In this document: positions 1 through 12,885 of the stretch, one piece after another | Layout of the letters: each line of letters starts with the position of its first letter | How positions within the stretch are numbered: position 1 is the stretch's first letter | NCBI GenBank assembly: GCA_036362985.1 | Contig: JAYGXS010000005.1 | Coordinates: 23,841,780-23,905,779 of the forward strand | Direction of reading: 5' to 3' | Source: Ligula intestinalis | Taxonomy: Eukaryota > Platyhelminthes > Cestoda > Diphyllobothriidea > Diphyllobothriidae | Length of the DNA: 64,000 nt | Notes under the pieces: model-generated | What the model was told of the DNA's origin: nothing | The model's database searches: none | Seen by the model: only the letters and a program-made list of their open reading frames with translations | Program-made: the position numbers and the translations under genes

Positions 1-835
1 CGTTTGCGAATGCATCAGGCGGTCGTTTACGCTCGTGTGTGGTTGGCGCGTCTAGCCGGTGTTTCCTTCCGTGGTCGTGTTGCTTCACCTTAAGCCGTAA
101 AGCTTGGTAAGCTGCCGGCAGCGTCACACAGCGGTTGATATAATAAGATGTGGTATTACAGTCTTCGAAAGCCTCCCTAGCTGCTTTGTCGCATCGTCGT
201 CCCAGGACTTCAGCGTCTTGAAAAGCGAACGTATGATCTGTAGCTGCAGAGAGAGAGCATTCTTCCTGTCTGCGCACCACCCCTTCGTGTTTGTACATGC
301 GAGTCTGCAATCGTTTGCCCTTTTCCCCGACATAGTTTACTTCACAGGAACTACATTTGATCAAATACACGACGTTTGCCATTTCACCTCGGGACAGGGG
401 AGCCTTTAGTTTCATTTTCAATCGACGGATCGTTGCTTCGGGTCTATGGACGATGCCGATACCTAATGGTTGCAGGAGTCAAGTGGCTGCTTTGGACATG
501 TTCGCAATTTACGGTAGTGCCCGCCAGACTTTTGGTTGGTTGTCCATTGGCTTTCTCATTGGGTTGACCCGTCTACTGCGCTCTATGAAGCTCCGGTGGT
601 ATCCGTTGGTAGTGAACATCTGCTGTAGATAGCGGAGTTCGGCCACTTTGTCGGCTCTTTCGCTGCAGTGAGTTTCAGCTCTTTTATACAGACTTCGTTC
701 ACAGATGCGTTTGTGAGACAATGGGTGGTTGCTTTGGTAGTGCAGTATCTGACGCGTGTTAGTGGCTTTCCTGTAAACCGTCGTCTTTATATATGACAAT
801 GACAATGATGTTATACCATACCTCCGCATAGATAC
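1..835 (-). mobile_element. Penelope-like element fragment: linker and GIY-YIG endonuclease
   Basis: Read on the minus strand, the segment first encodes the region after the reverse transcriptase (VYRKATNTRQILHYQSNHP, then a stretch with KVAELRYLQQMF and NGYHRSFIERS, then KVWRALP). After a frame change it encodes a GIY-YIG nuclease core: NVVYLIKCSSCEVNYVGE, KGKRLQTRM and then HTFAFQDAEVLGR. PLEs are retroelements whose RT is followed by a GIY-YIG endonuclease that nicks the target for primed reverse transcription. The RT palm is missing, the frame is broken at least once, and the Thr of the usual GETG is Lys. The sequence is clearly different from the PLE-A copies elsewhere, so it is another lineage. 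The window edge cuts off its 3' end. Confidence 0.85.
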
Positions 836-1609
836 TAGCTAAAAGCCCATACATGTGTTCAGCCGATGTTTCTGCTACTGCATGGTACAGCAACGATGGG
901 TTTGGCTCTTCAGTAGGACCCTAACGTGCTCTTTTCAGTTTCTTGTTAAAGACCTGCAGATAATAATCAAAGAAATAATGGCGAAAATTATTAGGTGCAT
1001 GACATGGAAGAAGGTGGACGGGACTTGACTTTAAAAGGTCAGACCATAGAGATCGATTAAAATTTTCGTCGAAGACAATTAACCTCTGCGAAATAACGAC
1101 GGAAATGTCCATTCTACAATTGAGTATATATATTTAAATATACATTATGACTTGCCCGGAATCGGCCTGACAGGCGGTCACCCGTTGGGGACATCTGACT
1201 ACCACATGCACTTTGTTTAGTTCGGAAGTTTATTCGATCGGTGTTGGCACGTTTTTGAGTGAATATTTATATATATATATATATATATATATGCAGCAGT
1301 TGCCAATGACCATGCAACCTTCATTATGAAATTTGACCTGGCATTTAGGCGTATATTAAGTAAAAAATTTTTTTAATTATTCAGTAAATATAATTCTGCA
1401 AAAGCCTTTTACTTAGTTTAATCGTCATTTAAATTAGGTTAATGAAGATAATAGTTCATTAATTTTGGTGAAATTGGGAGCAGTCTCATACTGACACGTT
1501 TAGAATGCTTGTACAAAAAAAGAACCAAACTGCACATTAATGTTGATAACACTAAGAAGGAACTCCAATATAAGTGAAATAAGTATAAAAGATATGCCTT
1601 TGCGAACTT
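836..1609. other. No gene seen; AT-rich spacer
   Basis: Stop-rich in all frames apart from a 63-codon minus-strand frame (921-1112) that resembles nothing I know. It contains the TA microsatellite listed separately. Confidence 0.6.
1269..1292. repeat. TA dinucleotide microsatellite
   Basis: About twelve uninterrupted TA units in AT-rich sequence. Likely length-polymorphic. Confidence 0.95.
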
Positions 1610-2160
1610 CAAAATTTTATCAAAAATTGTCCAGATTCAAGTGAAGCCAAGTTAAAGGAATAAAATTGTTTTGCATTAAAATTGAAGATTTGTATTGAAA
1701 AAATTATCATGTGCTATACCGTGAAGTTATTTTGCACAAAATGCCGTAAATGAAGCATTTGTTTGCATGCATAAATAATTCGCCTTTTAAACTTGACACA
1801 AAAACAAAATATCTAACATGCTTATGCGACTGTAAGACAAAGAATGTCTTATTAAATTAAAGTTGTGTATAAATATAGTTTTTGTACTTTACGTTCACCT
1901 TTTGCGTTTCCTAGAAACGGACCAGACTACAAAATAATAAGTTTTTAAAAAATGGCAATTTATATGGCAAGTTTTGTAATTAGCAAAATAAGATCAGACA
2001 GTGGAATTAAATCACTTAGGCGAAAAAATAATCCATTATAAAGTGATCAGAAAGTTATTTCATCTCCAGTCAAATTGTATCGTTTTTCTTCAGGAAACTT
2101 AAATAAATTCGCAAAATTCGCAAATTTTATTGTGATATAACATGGAAAAAATTTGATATA
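1610..2160 (+). repeat. R4 interspersed repeat, copy 1
   Basis: An AT-rich noncoding repeat that aligns by eye with 10126-10700 and 12886-13470 (same strand) and 58790-59303 (opposite strand). Shared landmarks in order are AAGTGAAGCCAAGTTAAAGGAAT, split here as AAGTGAAGCC and AAGTTAAAGGAAT, then TTTTTGCACAAAATGC, GTGGAATTAAATCACTTA and CATCTCCAGTCAAATTG. No open frame is conserved between the copies, so it is probably non-autonomous or an old noncoding part of a larger element. Confidence 0.7.
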
Positions 2161-3757
2161 CGCAGAATTTCGTAAGCTTTAAATCTAATCAAAGCACTTC
2201 CTAAGAGGTCCCTTTAATAAGAAGTGTTCAGTTAAGGGGCCTTTGAATTGCTTTACAGCACGGATATTATCGATGCACTTCACTTTTTGGAGACAAATCG
2301 CAAGCATCATCATTAGCTCAGATTACGGAACACAATAATTGCGCAGCTTCATACATACCGCTGATTTTATTGTCTCATCCCCGTCAATTAAAATCTAAAC
2401 AGATGCACACGTGACAATAAATAACATGGCGTGCACACTGTGGTTCAATTGTCTTTTGCAGAAGGACCAAGTTTATATTCATAAAATTCAGTTCATTTGT
2501 CACATTATATGTCTCTTCTTTCTGTTTGCTCTCGATCTAGTTAAAAAATGAAATTTTGTTCATTCTCAAATGAAGTAATTCTTTAAAAATTTCCAATACG
2601 AACAAGCATAAACGGTTAATATAAAAATGCTCTGACGTTATGATACTCATTCAGAAACTCAAATATGCGTTATATTTCGTACGAGCTCCTTGTATATATT
2701 TTGAAATATTTGAATTAAGTCGATACATTTTCAACTGTAGAGAGAAACTGTCTGTTAAAGCCTAGACTAAGTTAAATGACGTGTGTGCTTCCAGAGATAG
2801 GACTAAGCTTATATTTTTTACACTTTTAGTAAAAGACAAATTCAGACGCCTTTAAGAAAAGCAACCATGTTTTATCAGTTAGTCTTCAATTAACAAGCTT
2901 AGCACCGAATTGTGATAACATCCTGTACTCTTCACCTTTGTAAACCTTTAAGTTTTTTTGTGTAGTTACCTGAAAATACTGGCAAAATTTCAAATATAAG
3001 AAGCCTTTATCAAAAAACCCCACTCCTACATAAATCTGCATAAGTAACCTCGTAAAATGTAGAAATGAACATGCAGCTCTAAAACTCAGCGTTTAAGAGA
3101 GTTGTATGCTCTGTTTTGAATAAAATCATTTCAAAACTTGCAGCAAAATACTCTTCCATTCACAACGAATGCATTAAGCCGCACAAACTCACAAAACCAG
3201 AAAATCAAAACAATCCATAATCTTCAATGACTATTATTGTTGACAACGTGGATAAAGTTCCTTGGAAAAGTCTTTATATATAAGCTTCCATAAACTGCTT
3301 CTAAAGTGGCGTTACAATCGTGCCCTAATGACCCCAATATATTCAAATAAAGAGAGTAGGATACAAATCGGTTAAGAATAGGCAAAGTCGGCCAACCGAC
3401 ATAAAGATAAGAAAAAGTACTCGTTAATAGATGGAGGAAAAATGGTGGTTTAATTTGAAAAGCTCACATTGCTAAATATTTATAGTTTTACTATCCCTAA
3501 AGTTAAAAGGGTATACTACAACATGCAACAGACATAATTTCGTAATATTTGTCCTTCATAAGACACTTCTTTGCACTAATTGAATATGATAGGGACTCCC
3601 CTCTGTTTTTTTCAGTTGAAATACTTCCCCATAAGAATCTAGTTATATTCCGGATATCCCAGTACAAAACGTGCAAGGAACTTGGCAGATACGTTGTGAA
3701 GGTACATATCTTGTCTTCGATACATACGCCCAAAATAGGCCATAGCTTAAACAGAAT
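2161..3757. other. No gene seen
   Basis: AT-rich sequence without a coding frame above chance, RNA gene or recognised repeat. The two overlapping frames near 3503-3791 face opposite directions and show no family resemblance. Confidence 0.55.
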
Positions 3758-4695
3758 GGCCCAAAATTCGTTGTACATTTCGAAAGATTAATACTCCTTC
3801 ACTAATCGGTTGATATGCTGGTTATCGTGCAGCCTATTCTAAAGTCATTTCATTCAATATATGGTGCTAGCCTTTAGAGAAGCTTCGTACTGACCGCTAA
3901 CAAAGATATGAACTGACAAAGTAGCAGCTTATTTAATGTGATTTGTTTAAATTGATTTTGAATGCCTTTATAAATTTAAACATATTTTATAGCAAACATA
4001 CACGGAATGAATTAATTCTTGTACTCATTTTGTAGCGCACCACACCTTCTTGAAATATTATTTTTAAAGAAAGGGCATATATTGGTATGAAAAAAATATT
4101 TTAAAGTGCCCAAAAACTATTTAAACTTCTGACTATTACACATGAAACCAAGGTTAACAAACTGCGCGCTTTGTATATCCTGTTTAAGGAAAAGTACGTT
4201 TTCGCCCACGATTTTAGGAAGAAGTCGTACTTTTTTCATAAATATTGCAACAGATATGGCAAAGGCTGTATGCATTATAAGCAGCATTAACAAACTGACG
4301 GATACGATGTATTATGAAAAAATACCTAACAATCGCAAAAAGATCATTATTATAAATTTTCTAAGAATGGAAGGACACCATTCCTTAAAGTATAAAATTA
4401 AAAGAAGGCGTTTCTTTTCTAAAAATATTATTTTGTTTCGTGCATGTTTTCCATAAAATATATTTGATTTTGAACCGCTGTCAAAATAAATGATCCAAAT
4501 ACATACTTCATTAGGAGCCACTTCTTACAGTTACATGGTTTTATAGCAGTCACAAGAAATCTCCTTAGAAAGCTAGCATGCTACTGTGAGGAAGTGACTT
4601 TACAATGGATTATACGATGATCAGTATAACAACCTTACTAAATGCTGATTATCAAGAGAGAATATCAATCTTTTGGCATGTGACGCGAGACCTGG
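3758..4695. mobile_element. Foldback (FB) element with long inverted ends, copy C
   Basis: The left end (about 3758-3890) and the right end (about 4550-4695) are inverted copies of each other. Left to right the left end reads GGCCCAAAATTCG, then ACTCCTTCACTAATCGG, GGTTATCGTGCAGCC and AAAGTCATTTCATTC. The reverse complement of the right end carries the corresponding GATAATCAGCATTTAG, ATCATCGTATAATCC and AAAGTCACTTCCTC. Inner landmarks such as TTTTCCATAAAATATA and GCATTATAAGCAGCA recur in the copies at 23.8-24.8 and 55.6-56.6 kb. Length is about 940 bp. I see no transposase, so it is non-autonomous. The strand is arbitrary because the element is symmetric at its ends. Confidence 0.7.
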
Positions 4696-7676
4696 ACCGT
4701 GTTGTAGCTATTTGAGGACTACAAATACGTACTTTCTCAACCCAACCAAACACCAAAATGGCAGACAAAAACCACTCATAAAGCTTTTTTTGAGTTACCA
4801 TACGTGACGACCGTTGTTTAAAAGCAAAGTCTGTGAGTCATTAATTGGTTGAGGCCTTGCCCACCACCAGAAATTTTTTTTTCTAGAGCAAATGCATTCG
4901 AAGAAATTGCAGTAAGCACAAAGTCATGCGCTTTGCCGATGCACGTGCCTGTTTGCATAAAGTTTGCGTGAAAAGCCATTTTTATGCTTAAACGAGAGCG
5001 TGCTATGACTGGCTGGCAAAATAACACAGATTGCGAGTCTGCGTAGTGGTTATTTGTTTCCAGTATAAGTGAACTTCACGTAGTTGGCCCACAGTAGTTA
5101 AACCATGATCGTGATTGACAACAGAAGAGATTTGTAGATCAACAGACTGGGAGGCCGACTATAAATATGACTGCAGCCTTTTGTTTAGCTAACTAGGCCA
5201 ATATTTTAGAAGTTATCCTGAAAAGTGAGTACGTTTTCAAGGTAAACATCGGCAAGGAAGATAATTTTTCGATTTGGTCGTCTCATATTTACTTCGCTAT
5301 GCAGCCTTTTTTCAACCTCGACAACAAATAATTGCACCTTTGTGCTATTGTTTTGTCCCAAATCTTCCTACTGGTCTTTGATCAATTTTTCGAATCAATT
5401 TTAAATGTGCATTTTAAAAAAACTGGAAAAAGTGCACATTTGAAACCTTATAAAATAAAGATTTATAGCGTAAAATACAGCATCACGTAAAAAACCGTGA
5501 TAATAAGGTTACTTTACTCCACACAAAAAAAGACTTGTTGACTTTAGCTCTGGTAACTTTGTACTCGAGCAAGAGCTATTAAGGTTTGTCCAAACTCAAA
5601 GGGCGATAATGAAGAATTGAAAGTCATAGTCGATTCAAGTCCATCTTAACATGGCCATGAATTATTGTTGATGTTACCACAAACAATCAATATTTACTCA
5701 CATAGCTGATCTGTGTAAAATTAAAATGTTGGCTTTGCGCATTCCTCGGTCAGTTTAGAAAAAAGCTAAGAAAAATCAACACTGAATGCTCGCATGATGT
5801 CGCTCTTTTGAGTCAGAAATCATGTATTTTTCAAACCAATTCAAACGCATAATGAGAAATTAATACATTATAATAACAGCAAATGTATAGAACAGTAGTT
5901 GGACCAACAGAAGGCACCATTACGGCGCTTGAGACGCAGTAGACATCAAAGGAAGTTGATGTTGAGTGTTTCGTAGTCAAGCGAAGTTTCAACACATTGC
6001 ATCTTCGCTTATCAAGCCTAGTGGTAATACAATTCCGATAACTTGATCAAACAATCTAAGAACGTTAAGATAAATAGTCGTGAATGTTCATCCGATCGGT
6101 TCCTTTTTATGTATACTGACAACACTTTATCGCATAGTGCACGTCTTGCACTTCTAGAATTTTAGAATTTACAGTTGGACTTTCACTACAATCCATCATA
6201 CTCATTAAAGCTTGCTCGCTTTGACTCATAATTTGTCTGAAATTTTGAAAAAGTCCATCTTAGAAAACAATTGACTGCCCTCATTGCTGCAATTCAGGCC
6301 TATTAAGTTATTCTCTCATGTCAGTTACCAAAAATTTACACCATTGAGCTGCAGAAGCCTCTGCTGAAATAAAAAATGGTATTTAAAATATGATTTAAGA
6401 CGTTGACTTATAATATTCATCATCGCATTTATATAACAACAGCAAACTTGGTTTTCTTTTCCAAATAGTTTGTGTTTGAAAACTCAGTAAATACGCATTC
6501 TTTTAATTGAAATGCTTTTGCAAATTATGATCGCTCAAAAGAAGAAAATAAAAAGTGTTAAATATTTTTCAACAAGAAAAGAGTAAATGTTGAGGAAAAA
6601 ACCAGTGCACAACACTTGAGATTATTGTATTATGAAAAAAGTATAAAATTACAAATTTAATCTATCTTTTCTTCCCCTTGCAGTAATGCTCTCCTGGTTT
6701 TAAATTTAAGCCATTGATGCCACTAAAGTTAAAAATCTGCATAACCGAATGCCGAAAACTCAGATTTGAAGACTTGACTTCCTTAAAATAATATTATTAT
6801 TATGGGACGTAATTTGGCGTGCATTATGAACAATATGTTTTAATATGTACAAAAAAGAAGGCATTTTAGCAGAAAGCGCTACATAAAAGGTAAAGTTTTA
6901 CGAGATTTCTGCCATGTTACACAGAGCCAAAGCCATCGCAATCTTTCAGACTTTATGACCCACCTTTTTACCAAGTCCCTAATGAAAGCCCTCTTGCTCC
7001 AAAATATCGAGCGACACGCTCAATTTTATTAACTATTGTTCAAAAGTGTTTGCTTGTGACTCGTTGTTTACCAAAACGTATAAAATAACAACTCCTTGCT
7101 TAATTCCAGCCTACCTGTAAGATTTTGTCTCATAACCAATGGAAAGTCACATTAAGGACCATCGCCTTTTTTAAACACTAACATGTTATCATTTAAACAA
7201 AAAATCAGTCTAAGCTGTTCCATATTCTGTACTTTGGGCCTTTTTATTTGCAACTAGGTGCCCTTCAAGTTGTGGCGTAGATGTCTGCCCATTCAAATTG
7301 CTTCCATTTATTTATTTAACTGAAGGTATCCGGATTCAGTAGACCAAGTGGCATGCTCTAGAACGGAAAACAGGGGAAACTACATGTGGAAAATTGAGCA
7401 GGCAAGTTTTAAATGTTAGCTTACTCAATAGAAATACAGAATATGTTTTTAAGTATGGAGCATGGCGTTTGCTAACAGACAGTAGCCATTAACACTTACT
7501 TCAACCCACGATTACCTGTGCAATACATTTTCTATCGCACATGCAATTAAACTTTTATCCGCTTCTGTTCTGCATGTTGGCTGTAATTTGACCGACACGC
7601 ACGCTTATCAAGGCTACCGGTGGATTTTTTTGTATGTGCGACTTTATGAAGAAGCACGACCTACCTCACAGATCTT
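4696..7676. other. No gene seen, about 3 kb
   Basis: AT-rich, dense in stops in all six frames, with only one frame of 69 codons (4818-5027, minus) and no similarity I recognise. No RNA gene and no repeat shared with the rest of the window was spotted. Old diverged repeats could be missed by eye. Confidence 0.55.
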
Positions 7677-7850
7677 AACGAAAAGAAAAGAAAAGGGAGA
7701 CAAGGATGGCTATTTCTGACTCATTAGCCATCCTCAGCTAGTCACACCCAACTCAACTTCCAGCAAGAAACTGGTGCCCCGCTCAAATTTCGAACCCACG
7801 ACCTTGTAAGGTAGAATTGCAACGCTCTAACCATTGCACCATGGGCTCGC
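7677..7850 (-). mobile_element. tRNA-derived SINE
   Basis: On the minus strand the element starts with a tRNA-like head. RNA polymerase III box A is TGGTGCAATGG (7831-7841) and box B is GGTTCGAAATT (about 7786-7796), about 35-45 nt apart as in a tRNA. A non-tRNA body of about 85 nt follows, containing TGGCTAATGAGTCAGAAATA, and then a tail of repeated TTTTC units (7680-7697). Box B has lost the final CC of the consensus. The body rather than a 3' acceptor stem follows box B, which separates it from a true tRNA gene. A related inverted pair lies at 59.84-59.98 kb. Confidence 0.85.
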
Positions 7851-9450
7851 AAGATAACTAATGGTATTGGCAAAAGGACGTTTCCGACAAAGACAAGGGA
7901 AACTACGAGACATGTATATATGCAGAAAAACATGACTGGCAACGACATGGGACACATATTAAGATGAATTTGAACGCGATATCTGGAATTAAAATGTTAA
8001 AAATGCCACGCAGAATTAAATAACTAAGCAGACTTAATTTAGAATTGATATTTTATGAGACATTTATACCTGGTTGTGCGAGCAGTCCTGCATGATGTCT
8101 GCTCAGTTTTGCTTTGCGCACTTGAATAAAAGTAAAATTGGGAAGCGTACACATTTTTTGTTGAGTTATTTAGATATACCCAAAGGCGCTTTGTTTTGAA
8201 GAAGCCTAGAGGTTTTTATTTTTTACCTACTGGTTGTTGGACGATTTAGTAGCGTCTTTACCCACTTCACAAAATGCAACAAAATATGTATGCTGCCTTT
8301 AAAATTTTAGCGTTTTTTATTTAATTAGTATAATGATGCTCCTAAAGCATGCAAAACCTCTAACCAATAGTAGGCAGCAAAAATGATGGACCGAAACTGT
8401 ATTGTAAAGTCCTGAAAAACAGACTCATTCTGCATCATTTGTGCGTCGTTCTATTTTATTTCGTTTTGAAAAAAATATAAATTTAAATAGTTATAAACAC
8501 GACGAACTTAAATAGGGATTTTCATAGATGGTTTGATATTAAAATAATTTTGTCGCTGTTCAGTCGTTTTTTTCATTTCAAACAACTTTCTCGCGTACTT
8601 AAGGGTATTCTGGTACAGTTAAAAATTTAACTATAGTGGACAACAAGCTTCATGCGTTTTATTCATATTTACTACGTATTATATTCAAAGGCGTGAATTT
8701 CGTTTAAAATGACTTTTTTGCCTTAAGTTAGACTGCCGATCAAGTGCCTGTTTACGAAACAATACTTTGCTTTCTTAATATTGGTTTACAAGTTAGTTTA
8801 ATGACTGTTGTACTTTTTGGTTAGATATTTTATACACACGTGTGTGGCTGTTTCAAATTTTTGAAAGAAGGACTGCAGTTGAACCATCTTCTGTGTGTTA
8901 GCTTTGTGCAGAAACGCACTAGTTAAATGTATCAAAATTGTGGAATTTTAAAGCTTTGGTATTTTGAATGCTCAGTTGTCTTGCTGCAGGTATTGTCTGT
9001 TTTTTTCTCTTCACTTAATCTAAACTCGGGGCTGATGTGCGCACTGACTACCATCGTAGAGTAACGTGCATGCGTGCAAATCAATTAAATGAGGAAGGAA
9101 GTTGTCAGTGTCATGTCAAAGCAACTCAAAATTCAAAATATAAGCAGGAGAACACTATTTGGCAGAGTAAACACAGACATTCGTTTCAAGCAAAAGACCT
9201 CTCGAAGAAGAAGACTTAGACACATTTAAAGATTGCAAAAAAAGCAATATTTATTGGATTGATAAAATATCGAGAGAGCGTTTAACTGCTACCTCTCATT
9301 GCAAAACAAGAAGGACGTAAGAAAAAATTACAAAACTAAAGTCATACAGAAAAATCGATGCAATCTGCAAGGTCATTAAATATGGCCAAGTAGCGAATCA
9401 ACAACGTGTGAAAAGTTAAATAACTGTGGACAGCAAAAATGAGGAAAAAA
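7851..9450. other. No gene seen
   Basis: AT-rich sequence with only short chance frames, the longest of 60 codons at 9037-9219 (plus). No RNA gene or recognised repeat. Confidence 0.55.
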
Positions 9451-9454
9451 CTAC

Positions 9455-9840
9455 GGCAGAAAACATTGGAAAGGGGACTGTGTAAATCTGGGAGCCAGAT
9501 TATACCAGCGCAAAGCTAGGTTAACCACATGCACCAACTGTTTGCATAGGTCATGTTCTGACCACCGTATATAGGCTATTGCCAGGTTGCACAAGGTATG
9601 ACTTGTTCCATCTCGAACAAGTACTCGGAAGAAAGTTTGAGGGTTCACTTAATGACCCATATCTAGAAAATGTTCTTTAATGGAGGAACAAGGCGTTCTA
9701 TGTTTCTGTTTAAAAAATCCCACTAGACAAGTACATATAAACTCTAGCTGCAAGTTGCCTTTGCGTTTGTCCTCAAAGTTGCATCCGCAAGTGCATGTTA
9801 CTTTGAAGACACAGCTTGAACGCAATGACAATTGGTGCCA
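9455..9840 (-). mobile_element. Penelope-like element fragment, divergent lineage: GIY-YIG endonuclease
   Basis: The minus strand encodes a degenerate GIY-YIG domain. It begins with SSCVFKVTCTCGCNFEDK, the position where PLEs have VYxxTCxCGxxYIGxT. It continues with KQKHRTPCSSIKEHFLDMGH, a stop, then VNPQTFFRVLVRDG and CKQLVHVVNLALRW. The histidine segment and the C-terminal helix pattern match PLE endonucleases. Key glycine and arginine positions of the core are replaced and a stop interrupts the frame, so it is inactive. The sequence on to about 10090 may be more of the same element but is too decayed to assign. Confidence 0.65.
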
Positions 9841-10105
9841 TAACTTAAAAACATTTACTCAACTGATTATTAGAACGAGAAGACAGAATTCTCCATTCAT
9901 CGATTAATGAACAGCTGCTAGACACGAGCCATTCTATTAAGCCCAAATTTCTTTCCAAGTTCTTGTTAAGACACGAACAACTCGTTACTCACGAAACCTG
10001 CAGTCAGCTAATATATGGTGATACAAAACTGGACTATATGAACAGCTGGAGCATGAAGTGAACCTTCGTCTTCCTCGGTAAAATTGGCTCCCTGTTAACA
10101 TATTC

Positions 10106-10115
10106 NNNNNNNNNN
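10106..10115. other. Assembly gap of 10 N
   Basis: Ten consecutive unknown bases, probably a scaffold join of unknown true length, lying between the decayed PLE fragment and R4 copy 2. Confidence 0.99.
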
Positions 10116-10125
10116 AATAATAATT

Positions 10126-11320
10126 CCTCCCAGGACGGGAAAATTTTGCGCGAATTTGATCCGATGTAAGTGAAACCGAATTAAAGGAATCACATTCATT
10201 ATCAGAAACAAGTTGTAAAAATTTACTTAGGTATTTTGTGAAATTGTTTTTCACAAAATTTACTAACAAAAATGTTTAATCACATTTTATATAAGCCTCA
10301 TTGCTGACCTTGATCCTAAGCTAACTTTGCCACATATGTTACCGCGAAAGGCATTAAAAAGACCTTCTTGTGCGTAAGTCATGTAGAAAAATAGTTTTTT
10401 TTAAACAGTACGTTTCGCTCAAGCGTTATTTAGAAACGAAAAAGAGAGAAGAATTATGCATATTTCAAAAATGCTCATATGTGGCCTGTTATTTGCATTC
10501 GCAAGCCTTTAATGGATTGTGGAATTAGTCATCTAAAGCAAACAAATCCGTTAAAAGGAGTATGTATGTTCTGCCATCTCCAATAAAATTGAATCGTATA
10601 TCTTCAGGTAACTTAATGACATTTCCAAAAGTCTCAAATTGCGTCGTGACATTACTTTTGAAAAACATTATCATGCACAAAAGTTTGTTAGCCTAATATC
10701 CAATGAAAGCATTTTTAAAAGGGGTATCCTTCTATGGCAAGTGCTTTTATTAATCTTAGGCATAACAATATGCGTAGAATCTAGCAGACATTTTGTATGC
10801 TCGACAATGTGATTTGCTGTTTTGAAGCATTTTCAAATATCACCTAGATGACCATCTTCATAAGGTATAATAACCAAAAGCTGCTTTTGTCGTAATATGC
10901 TGTAAAGTTATATCTTATTTTAAAGGTTTTGATTTTATAGTCAAACAGAAGTGCGATTTATCAAGTTATCAATGAAGACACTAAAAAAGAGCGAAATAAT
11001 GGGGGACTAAATTCCACGATATTCAATAAATATTCATGCAGTTATAGTAATATGTACAACATATTTTGAATATCGAAAATTTATTTTTACATAAAAAATT
11101 GGTTGCCTTAAATTTTATACCTAACAAAATATTCAAATGTATTGTACAAATAAACAGAATTTTTGCGTCTCCAGAACCTGGGGATTATCGAGAAAATTAT
11201 ATTGTTCTTAACAAACACTAAGTTCTTCTTATATTTCTTTTAGATACTTAATAAGCCTAATGCTGCTCATTATTATTGACAGTTTTCGTTAACGTGTTCT
11301 GAATGGTATGAAAAAAATAA
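10126..11320 (+). repeat. R4 interspersed repeat, copy 2 (longest)
   Basis: The first 570 bp align with the other R4 copies (GTAAGTGAAACCGAATTAAA, TTTTTCACAAAATTTACTAA, ATATGTTACCGCGAAA, CATCTCCAATAAAATTG). The end (11200-11320), with AACACTAAGTTCTTCTTATA and AATGCTGCTCATTATTATT, aligns with the end of copy 3 at 13470-13570. This copy therefore appears to be the fuller form, about 1.2 kb, and copy 3 an internally shortened one. Noncoding. Confidence 0.65.
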
Positions 11321-12885
11321 TCAAACATTTACAAATTAAGGTCAGTTGTTTGCAGAACTCACCATATGGTATGGTTTGCAAATATTGATAAGCCAAATAG
11401 TCCACTTATCGTTGCCCTTGACAGAAACCCTACCTATTATTTGGTAAAATTTGTTACCAAAGAACAGCAATTTTTACAAGATAATTCAAACATCTCTCTC
11501 TGATCCGTCTCTTAATTCCTCGAAGAGCTTTGAGATCGGAAATTTCAACCGCATGAAGTCACCGTCTCTTTCGACCTGTTGTTGATATTCGCATAAACCC
11601 CGCCAAATTGAGCGCACAAACGTTTGCGCAAGAGTCTTTTAGAGGAATATCGTGTAGCTTGGAGTAAACAACATGAGTTTGTTTAAATTTTGCCATACAA
11701 CGTACTTCACTTTGCTGCTGTAAGTACACGAAAGGAAAATCAATGGATTGTCCGATTTCCTGTTTATTGACAGAAGTGATACTATCGGAGCTAGACAATG
11801 CTTTCACCCAACATGTCGATGTGCTTGGCGCTAGTGTTGTAATAGTAAAATTATTATTATTGCTATAATATTAAATAAACACCATTTCACGAAGCTTGTC
11901 GGCCTTTTTGGGCCTCATCGGGCGAAAGTAAGATAACCTTATAAAAGTTATTATCGATAAGCATATCGTAATGCAAAACATCCATAACCTGCTCAATGGA
12001 ATCTTCACAGACATAAAATCTACGAGCAAAGAAGGAAAGAGCAGCAACTGCTTTTCATTGACGTCCTTGTCAAACAAAACTTCGACAGTTTAATTGAGAT
12101 GACAGTTATCTTCTCAATTTTCACAATAACCACTTGGTTTGTCACAAAGTAAGGTCGGTGATTATTTCTTCTTCAGCCTTACTGCAGCAGTCAGGAGAAA
12201 ACATCGAGCGATGCCTTACATATCCATAGCCAATATATGCTGAACATCTGACAGTTTTCGTTTTTAAACCAATGCGTAGGGTTTCGGCTTACAAGCTCAA
12301 AACAGAAAAAGGGCCGAGGACATGACATACACTTTGCCATAGATCACAGACGTTTCAGAAGCGACTGAACACGTCACTGTGGGACGGAGCCTTGGTATTA
12401 AACGATAAACTCAAGTTAAAATGATGAATGGTGATGAGTATGATGATGATGATAAAAATTAAAATCGGACTACGTGTCAAAGAGCAATCTGGGGAAGTGT
12501 GTCACATACGATGCCAAAGCTATACGAGTAATTACACAGGTCAGAATAAGTGACTGCATGGACCACACATAAATGAACATTAACAGGCTCTGTGATGAAC
12601 GAATTACCACATACAGTAAGGCGAGTCCTGCATGCAATTTTCAAGATGATATTAAACTTGGGAGTTAAGCATATATTTGATAAAATTATTTTAATCAATG
12701 CAGTAGATTTAATAATTTAAAAGGATTTTGTTTGGAAAAATGACATGTAAATTAAAGTTATGGACCGTGATAGGCACTTATTTTAGCTAAGCATGATTAA
12801 ATTTATATAAAAAATGTATGTGCTATAAGGTATGCATGGTGCTATGAAAGAATTCCAGAATAATTAAAAAAGTAGAGACATTAAT
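11321..12885. other. No gene seen
   Basis: Only short frames (82 codons at 11559-11807 and 68 codons at 11871-12077, both minus) without family resemblance. A short GAT-rich run lies near 12425-12452. Confidence 0.55.

Noticed and set aside
7786..7850. tRNA gene on the minus strand
   Set aside because: Box A and box B are present but no acceptor stem closes after box B; a SINE body and a TTTTC tail follow instead.
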